DNA from: Pseudomonadota bacterium
GTDB lineage: Bacteria; Vulcanimicrobiota; Xenobia; RGZZ01
Reading direction: 5' to 3'
Assembly: GCA_010028905.1 (NCBI GenBank)
Contig: RGZZ01000008.1
Location: forward strand, 1 to 35,520
Length of the DNA stretch: 35,520 bases
In this document: positions 1-9,400 of the stretch, in pieces
Position numbering within the stretch: the stretch's first letter is position 1
Layout of the letters: every line of letters starts with the position of its first letter
Notes under the pieces: model-generated
Databases searched by the model: none
Told to the model about the DNA's origin: nothing
The model's input: only the letters and a program-made list of their open reading frames with translations
Translations under genes and position numbers: made by a program

Positions 1-3000
1 GAGCACGGTGAGCGTGGTGAGGGTGAGGCCGGTGTTCAATCCGCCCGCGTCACGGTCGTAGAGGCCGATGCCGCCGGTGGCGCTCTGGGCGGCCACGTTG
101 GCCGCGCTGATGTTGAGCAGGCCTCCCGTGTTGGTGCTGCTGCTGATGTCGCCCTGGGCCGAGAGAACCACGTTGCGACCCACCACGGCACCGCTGGTGG
201 CGGTGATGACACCGCCCGACTGCACGCTGGCGGTGGAACCGCTGCCGGTGCCCCCCGCGATTGTGTACTGGTTCAGCGAGATGTTGCCCGGCGCGTACAC
301 CGCGGTGTTGCCGGTGGTCGGGGTGGTGGTGAAGACGTTCTGGTTGAGCGTGATGCCCCCCGTGGTGGCCACGAGGCACACGTTGGCGCCGGACACACCG
401 TACACGGTGCCGCCGCTGCAGAGCAGATCTTGTTGCACCACGGTGAAGCCGCTGTCGTTGCGAACCTGCAGGTTGCCGCTGTTCGAGGTCGCCGCGAGAT
501 TCTGTGCCTGCAGTCGAATGCTGAGGTTGCCGTGGGTCTCGAGCACCGCGGTCGTCGAGACGATCTGATCGCCACTCACCCCGTTGTTGACGATGGTGCC
601 TCCCGGCCCCCCATTTTCAGTACCCGCGTGCACGCTCACCAGGGAAGTCTGATGGCCTGCGCTGCTGGTGCCGAGCACCTGATCGAGGGTGATGTTGCCG
701 CCTGCCTCGAGAGCGATGCGATTGTTGTTGGGGCCGTTGCCGTTGATGAGGTCGACGTCGTGCAACGTGCCCGCCGACTGGTAGCACACCTGCCAGCCCT
801 GGAGGGTGACCGCGTGCGATCCCGCGCCGCAGTCGATGGTGGAGACCCCATTCGAGGTGATGTCCATGTTGCCGCTGAGACCCACCACATCGACGAGGGT
901 GTTCACCAGGTTGGTGCTGCTCCCCGCCGACACCGTGAACGGATTGGCGCCCGACCCCTGCACGTAGATGGGAGCCCGCGTGACGCCATTGTTCTGGTTC
1001 ACATCGCCCACGTTGGCGCCCCACAGAATGATGTGGTCGGCTTGTACATAGGCCCCCGTGCTGTTGCCAGGGTTGGCGATGTTGCCGCCCCCGGCCGAGG
1101 CATCGAGGCTCACCGTGTTTCCCGCGGTGGTTGCCGAGACGTTGCTGTTCAGATAGATGTTACCCGCTGTGGTCTGCACACCCACGTCGTCACCCGCCGA
1201 GACGATGTGGCTGTCGATCGAGACCGATCCATCGTTGAGCAGGCACACCGCGCCGTTGGTCTCGATGCCCGTGAGGGTCACCGTGGCCGGGTAGTTGTAG
1301 GTGCCGTTGCCATTGTGCTCGGTGTTGTCGTAGGTGCCCACCGTGGTGGCCGAGAGGTTGTGAACGTTCACCAGGCTGTCTGACTTGATGGCCATGTGCG
1401 CGGCGTCGGTGACGAGCTGATGCGGCGCCGTGCCCACGGTGCCACCGATGCCCACGGCGTCGAGCAGCATGGTGCTCGACGCCACCACGTCGGTGTTCGT
1501 GCCGCTGCCGTGCACGATGCTGTCGCCCACCAGCGTGACGTTGTGGGCGGTGATGGTCCGCGAGATGGTGATATTGCCGCTCTCGGTGCGCAGCATGAGG
1601 TCGCCGTACCAGGGGCGGTAGTAGTCAGTGCTCCAGTCGGCTGACGACGTGGGCGACGTCATGCCGTTCACCGTCTGGGTGCTGCAGGCCTGATCGGTGT
1701 ACGACTGCGACACCACCTCAACTCCCTGGGCATTGCGGATGTAGGTGCCACCAGAAGCGTTGTAGGTCGAGAGGTACGACGTGTTCAGGTAGAGGGGGTG
1801 GGTCACATCGGTCGACGAGGTCTCGCCGTTGCCGATGGTCACCGTGCCGTTGTTCACGCTGCTGCGGTTGGCGTCGGCCACGAGAATCGTGTTCGTCGCC
1901 ACGATGTTGTAGTTGCCCCCGGTGTTGCCCGCACCGAGGTTGTTGAGAATCGACCCGTTCGAGATGACCGCCACCGTGTTCGCGCCGGCCGACGTGTTGG
2001 TGTCGGTGATGTTGCCCACCTTGATGTCGCCGTTGCTGTTTGTGAAGAGACTGATGTTGGTGTTGGCGGTGATGCTGCGAACGGTGGCGGTGCCGTCGCT
2101 GATGAGCACGACTGCATCAGTGGTGGGGTTGTTCGAGTGCACGTTGATGTCGTGCCCGTTCGCGTAGCCCCAGGCCACCGCTTGAAGGTTGTGCACGTAG
2201 GCCCCACCATCGGCGACAGAGAGACCCACCTGGTCGACCAGGGTCGCGAGCAGCAGGTTGCCGGCGCCCGCGCAGGGGTTCGCACCGACGCTGCCCGTGC
2301 CGTTCGCGATGGTGATGTCGAGGGTGTGCGCAGTGACGTCGGCATATGTGCTGTGGTTGGCGAGGTCGTAGTTGAGCACGCTCCCACCATTCTGCATCGA
2401 GATGGTCACCGCGTCGGCTCGGGCCACGATACCCGCGGTGCCGTTCACCCCGGTCTCGCCATACAGCCGAACATTGCCCCCGTTGGTTGAGGTGACGCTG
2501 ACGCTGCCGTCGTTGGCGGCGTTGGTTCCCGCCACCACGTCGTGCAGACCGAGAAGCCCGTCGCCCGTGATGGCGATGGAGCCGGCCGACCGCTCGTTGT
2601 CGGTCGACACCGCCTGCAGACGGCATACGCCGTAGGTGAGCGAGAAATTGTCGAAATCCATCACACGCTGGTCGCGGAAGCTGCCGCCGGCATAGATCTG
2701 ATCGAAGTGGTCCATGTCTCCGAGGGCGACGAGATTGATACCGTCAGACGCCGATGCGCCCCCCTCGGTATAGGCGTTGACGTGGGTGTTGGCGCCGGTG
2801 AAGACCACCGCACGCGTGTTGCCGATGGAGCCGGTGCCCGCCCCGGTGCGCACCGCATCGAGGTAGACGGTGCCCGTGGTGCTCCCCGCGCTCATGGTCA
2901 CGTCAGCCACGCCGGGATGGAAGCCCCCGTTGATGTTGCCGCTCAGTGCCACCACCGAGAGGGTGCCGCCATAGGCGCCATAGTTGTCAAACGTGATGTC

Positions 3001-3400
3001 GCCGCTCCGGTTGTAGAGGTAGACGTTCTCCGCGGTGAGCGCCTGCTCCTGATTGGCGAACCCACTGAGCACCCCGGCAACGAGGTTCAGGTAGTTGCCC
3101 GTCCCCCATGTTGCATGGATCTCGCCGCCCGTGGTGGTGAACACGATGTCGGCGGGACGGCTCTGATCGGTCACGTAGATCGAACCGCCCGACAAGGTCG
3201 AGTCGAGGCACAGCCGATTCGTCACATCGGTGACGATGGGCACGCTGCTGACCCCGATGTTGCGGGCGGTGAGGGTGACCACATCGGCACTGATGTGATT
3301 GCTGCCACTGGCCTTGATGTCACCGCTGTCGCTGGCGATGACGGCGTACGTGTCGGTACCCGTGAGGTCGAATCGGTTGACGGTGATATCGGCCGACGCG
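1..3400 (-). repeat. Giant internal repeat of tpsA, copy 2 (partial)
   Basis: The second copy of the 5.4-kb unit starts near 3400 and is cut by the window edge at a point matching about 5404 in copy 1. If it is complete, about 2 kb more of the gene lies to the left. The copies align along their full visible length but differ at many residues, so the duplication is old, or has been diversified, and is not an assembly artefact. Confidence 0.8.
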
Positions 3401-6400
3401 CCGGCCGGCGCGATGTTGTGATACGCCAGGCTGGTTCCGTGGGAGACGTCGGTGCTACCCGCCAGGATCACGTTGGCTCCGAGGTTGAGCACATTGCTCG
3501 TGAAAGTCAGAAGCAGCGGATTGCTGCTCTGATCGAGGAAGGTGAGGTAGGCATTGCCCCCCGCCGTGATGACGTTGTTGCGACTTGCCGAGGCGTTGTT
3601 GTCGGCGAAGATGCGCCCCCCCGTGCTCTTGATGACGAGGTCGCGGGTGACGTGGGTGAGCAGCGACGTGTCATTCGTGTTGTTGCCATCATAGCCGCTG
3701 GTGCCGATGTCGCCACCCGCCACGATGTAGGCGTTCACCGCGCTGATGCGGCTGGTGCTCTGCTGCACGATGGTGCTGTTGGGCACGCGGACGTAGGCAT
3801 TCGTGCCCGCCGTGATGGGATGGGTGAGGGCAAGCTGGCCCGTCGTGGTGAGGTCGACCACATGCGCATCGGCGATGATGCCGTTCACCAGCACGTTGTT
3901 GGCTGTGGCGTTGGCCGCCACGCCGCAGCCGCTCACATCGAGGGTGTTGAACGACCCCACCTGGAGATTGCTGCCGGTGTTGGTGTTGTAGAGATACACG
4001 TTGCCGGTGAGGTAGTTGCCGTTGCCATCGGTGGCGCCGCTGCCGTTGGCGTTCGTGCTCTCGGCCGCCAGCATCGGCGTGCTCGTGTAGATGCTGTGGG
4101 TGTGGTCGCCCACCCCCGTGTTGCCCCACAGCACCACCTGGCTGCCGCTCACCGTGCCTCCACCGGGGGCGGTGTTGGTTGCCGTGATGTTCCCGGTTGC
4201 GGCCACGATGCTGGCCTCGCCCGTGGTGGCACCAGCCGTGACGCTATTCTGGTTGAGCGCAACCGATCCGTTGGCATAGAGCGCCACGTTGCGGTCGGCG
4301 TTGGTGGTGTAGACGTCGCCCCCGTTGGTGAGGGTGATGTTGCCCGCCGGCGCGGCGAGGGTCACGTTGCCATTGGCGTACACGTGACTGGCCACGGTGA
4401 GGTTGCCCGCGGTGTAGACGCACACCTCGGCGTCGTTGGTCTGGGTGTACACGCCCGCGATGGGCGCGCTGGCCGACACGCCGCCGCAGCCGGAGGTGTC
4501 GAGGGTGGAATGGGTGTCGATGGTGAGGCCGCTGGCACGGGTGTTGCGCACATAGATGACGCCCTGGGTGCAGGTGGCCGAGAGATGTGACGCATCGATG
4601 TTGACGGTGTTGCCCGCGCCCGCCGCGCCGATGGGATTGAAGGTGTTGAGCACGACCGTGTCGGCGTTGATGGAGCCGCCCGTCTGCTCGGTGACCCCCG
4701 CCGTGGCCGAGACGATGCTCGCAACGCCACCGGGCGCGTTGATGGTGTGACTCCCCACCGAGATGTTGCCGTCGGCGTAGATGCCGACGTTGCCCGTGCC
4801 GGACGTAACATTGCCGCCGCTGAGCGAGATCTGACCGTTTCCTGACGTGGGCGCGGTGAGGCAGATGTCCCCGTAGCCGTAGATGCCCTGCACCTGGGTG
4901 CCGCTGAACAGCGTGTTGCGGGTGATGACATCGAACGAGCGGACATTCCACAGGTTGAGCTTGCCGCTGCCGTACGCGGCCACGTTCGGCGCGGAGATGG
5001 TAAGCGACAGGTCGGTGCCGCGCCAGATGTTGCCATAGTAGTGGTACTCATCATACCCGTGGGCCACGAGGGCGATGTCGCCGCTCGCCACCACCACGGG
5101 TGTGCCCGCGCTGCTGCCCGTGTGGTCGATGATGGTGGCCGTGGTGCTACCCGATGTGAACGGCATGCCCGCGGCCAGGGTGACCACGCTCACGTCGGTG
5201 TTGTTGGCATTGATGCCCACGATCTGACCTGCCTCGAGGGTGATGTTGCCCTGCGCCTCGAGACCGATGCTGTGTCCGCTGCCCACGATGGGCGCCTGGG
5301 CGACCGACATCGAGCCGTACGTGGCCGCATACACATCGCCGTTCGCCGTGAGACCGACGAGCCCCAAGGGGGCCACGCCGCCGCAGCCGCGGGTATCGAG
5401 GGTGGCGAGCGAAGGCGTGAGGGTCAGTCCCCCGTTGATGCCGCTCTCATCGACGTCGACGACGCTGATGTTTCCGGTGTCACTCGTCGCCGCCACGCGC
5501 GCGGCGCTGATGTTGAGCGAGGTCGAGGTCGAGGTGGTGGCCCCCACATTGCCCACGGCGTGCAGGACTACATCGTGACCCACCACGCGCCCCCCCGTGC
5601 CCTCTTTGATGGCCCCGCCCGCATCGACGCTGGCCTCGTAGCCCGTGTTCGTGCCGCCGCGGATGCTCGCGCCGTGCAGCGTCACGTCACCGCTGGCGTA
5701 GACCGCGGTGTTGCCCACGGTCGAGGTCGTGGTGTAGACGTCTGCGGCCACCGTCAGGCTGCCCGTGGGAACCGCCAGGCAGACATTCGAGCCGCCCACG
5801 CCCGTGACCGTGTACGGCGAGCAGAGAATGGCGGCCGCGGTGGTGGTGACGCTCTCATCGACCTGTATCGAGACGTTGCCCCCCAGTGACAGCGCCGCCA
5901 GGTTGCTCACCATCAGGTGCAGGGCGTTGGCGTCGACGCGGCTGGCCGCAATGCTGCCCGTGGCGCGGATCACGCCGGTGGTCGCGGTGATGAGATCGGG
6001 GTGGATGTTGTCGGTGACATTGTCCTGCAAGGTGATGCCGGCGTTGTTGATGACGTAGCCGGTGTGGATGGTCACATTGCCGGCGTTCAGGCTCACCACG
6101 TTGGTGTTCGCGCCGCCCAGCAGCTGATCGAGGATGAGGGTCCCCCCCGACTGCAGACCGATGTTGTTGCCGCTCGGGCCGGAGATGAGCGCCACGTCCT
6201 CGAGGGTGCCCGCCGAGCTGTAGCACACAGTGCCACCGCGGATGGTGACGACCTTGCCACTGTTCCCGAACACGTCGATGGTGGTCACGGCCTGGGTGGT
6301 GTTGGGATTGGTGTCGATGATCTGCATGTTGCCGGCAAGTCCCACCACGTCGATGAGGCTGCTCAGCGTGTTGGTGCTGCTGCCCGCCGAGACGTGATAG

Positions 6401-9400
6401 GGGTTGGCGCCGCTGCCCTGCACGTAGACCGAGCCGCTGCCGCCCACGCTGGCCCCCCACATCACGATGTTGTCGGCCTGCACGTAATCATCCCAGGTGT
6501 TGCGGCCCTGGAAGCCGGCGCTGCCCGTGATCTGTCCCGCGGTGCCGCCGCCATTCGTGCTCGAGGCGTCGAGGCTCACGGTGCGACCGCCGGCGAGGGC
6601 GCGGATGTAGGCGCCCACAGTGAGGTTGGCGCCGTTGGTCATCTGGATGGCCACGTCGTTGGTCGTGGAGGTGACCCCGGTGATGTTGCAGTACGCGCCC
6701 GTGGTGAGGCTCATGTCATCGGTGAGCGAGAACGCGGTATCCGCCAGGCCCGCCAGGTAGGGGGCGTGGATGTAGATGGGCGCGCCCACGGTCCCCACGT
6801 TGCCCGAGCCGGTCTGCGTTCCAGCCGCCGCCGAGAGCACGGCGAAGCTCGAAGCGTTCACATCATAGGAAACTCCGTTCGCGCGCTGGTCAACGATGTT
6901 TCCATTGTTGCCGGGGGCGCCGACGGTGGGAGTTCCCGCGAAGATGCAGACGTTGGTACCCGTGAGCGTCTGGAAGATGTTCACGTCTCCCGTCTCGGTG
7001 CGCAGAAAGACATCACCGCTCGTACCCGCCATGTTCTGCGGCGAGGTCATGCCATTGACGGTGACCGTCGCCCCCGCGGTGGTGTTTCCGGCATTCGATG
7101 TGTACGACACGCCGGTGACGTTGATGGCCCCGGCGGTGCGCACGTAGGTGGGACCGGAGTCGTTGGTGGTGGCGAGATTGGTCGCGTTGATGTAGATGGG
7201 ATGAGAGACATCGGCGGAAGACGTCTCGGCCGCGCCGATGTGGTAGGCGCCCGTGCCCGCGTGTGTGTTGAAGGCGTCGGCCCGCAGCACCACGTTCACC
7301 GCGCTCACGTTGTAATTGCCCAGGGCCGCTCCTGCCCCCAGATTATTGGTGACGTTGCCGCCCGCGATGACCGCCGCGGTGTTGGCCCCGACCGCGGTGT
7401 TGGTGGCCGACACATTGCCCAGCTGGATATCGCTGGTGCCGTTGGTGAAGAGCGAGATGTTGGTGTTCGAGGTCACCGCACGCGCGTACGCCGTGCCGTC
7501 GCTCACGAGAATCACCGTGTCGGTGGTGGGGCTGCTCGAGCTCACGGCAATCTCATGATTCGTGGCGTAGCCCCAGTTGGTGGCATTGAGGTTGTGGAGG
7601 TACATTCCACCGTCATTGATGGTGGCCCCCACATTCGTCACCGAGGTCACCAGCATGGGAACGCCACCGCCGCCATTCGGGTTCTGTCCCACGCTGCCCG
7701 GGTTCAAGAGATAGAGGTCGAGATTGAGCGCGGTGACCTGTGGATTCGCAGCGGTCGCGCTGGCGTTGAGCACGTCGCCACCATGCACGGTGATGCTCAC
7801 CGAATCGCTCAATGCCGTGAGCCCCCCCGTGCCGGTGGCCCCGAACTGATTCGGGTCGCCTACAAGCAGCACGTCCTTGCCACCGGTGGAGGTCACGCTG
7901 ATGTTGCCGTCACCGGCGAGGCCCGTACCCGCCACGACGTCGTGCAGCACCATCTGGCCGTTCCCGGTGATGTCGACGCTGCCGGCACTCTGATTGGGGT
8001 TCGCAGACACCGCCGACAGGGTCACAACGCCCCACGTGGGCGTGGGCGAGGCGGGGAGGTGGAAGCCGGCCGAGTACCCCACATCGGTGTAGAAGTTGTC
8101 GTTCACGGGAATGAAGCCGTCGGAGCCCGGCAGGTACCAGTAGGAGGGCTCGCTCACCGAAGCGCCTGCGTAGATCTGATCGATGTGCGCGGCGTCGCCG
8201 AGCATCTGCAGGTGGATGCCGTCGGTTGCGGCAGACGCGCCACTCACGGTGTAGGCGTTCACATGCATGGTCGCGTCGGTGAGCTTCACCGCCGCTGTGT
8301 CGCCAATGGAACCGGAGCCCGCATGACTTCCCTTCACCGCTTCGAGGTAGAGGGTGCCGTTGGTGAGGCTCGCGTCGGCGTAGGCGCCGCTACCCCCCTC
8401 GATGCTCCCGTTCAGGGTGCGCAAGAAGAAGATGCCCCCATTGGCCTGGTAGCCGATGCCCGCGCTGTTGTCGAACGTCACGTTGCCGGTGGCGTCGGTG
8501 AGATAGACGTTCTCGGCGGTCTGGCTGCTCTCTTGGTTGGCACGCCCGGTGAGGAGGCCACCCGACAGGTGCACGTAGTCGGCGCGGCTGTTGTTGGCAC
8601 CCCAGTTGGCATTCACGGTGCCGCTGTGGGTGACGAGGTAGAGGTTCGAGGGCTTCGTGGTGTCGTCGAGATACAGATTGCCGCTGACCTGCAGCGCGTC
8701 GGCGGCCAGCACGCCGGCGGTCTGCACGAGAATGGGATGGGCGTTGGTGCCGATGTTCTGGCCGATGAGCGTGGTCGAGGCCGTTGCGAAGATATCTACC
8801 GTGCTCGCCGAACCCAGGAGGCTGCTGATGTTCGCGCTGGCGTCGCTCAGGTAGATGGCGTGAATGGGATTGGCGGCCGTGGCAATGCCGTTGAGCCGAA
8901 GGTTGCTGGTGCCCGTGTTGATCAGCCCCAGGTCGAGGTTGCCAAACCAGCTGCTGCTCGCGCCCGGCGTGAGATTGAGATTCAAAACGCCCGATCCGGT
9001 GGTCTGGGTGATCTGGTCGTTGCTCACGCTGTCCTTGATGTAGACGGAACCGTCGTTGCTGGTGACGCTGAGGGTGTGGTTCACCGCGCCATTGATGACG
9101 ATGGGGTTTCCGCTGGTTCCGATGTGCGCCCCCGACGTCTCGGTGGTGAGCAGCACCGTGGGAACGCCCACCGTGCCGCTGCGCTCGATGGAGCCGCCCA
9201 CAGAGGTGATGTTCCACTCTCCGCCTGTGGTGGCGGTGATGTTGCCCAGGGTGACGGTGGCATTGCTCGTGTCGGTGAACAGCACCATCGCGCCGCCCGT
9301 GCTGCCGGTAAGGGTCGAGGGGGTGTAGCCCACGGTGGGCGCGCCCGAGATGTCCACCCGCCCATTGTTTGTGGTGATGTTCATGTACGTGGGCGAGATG

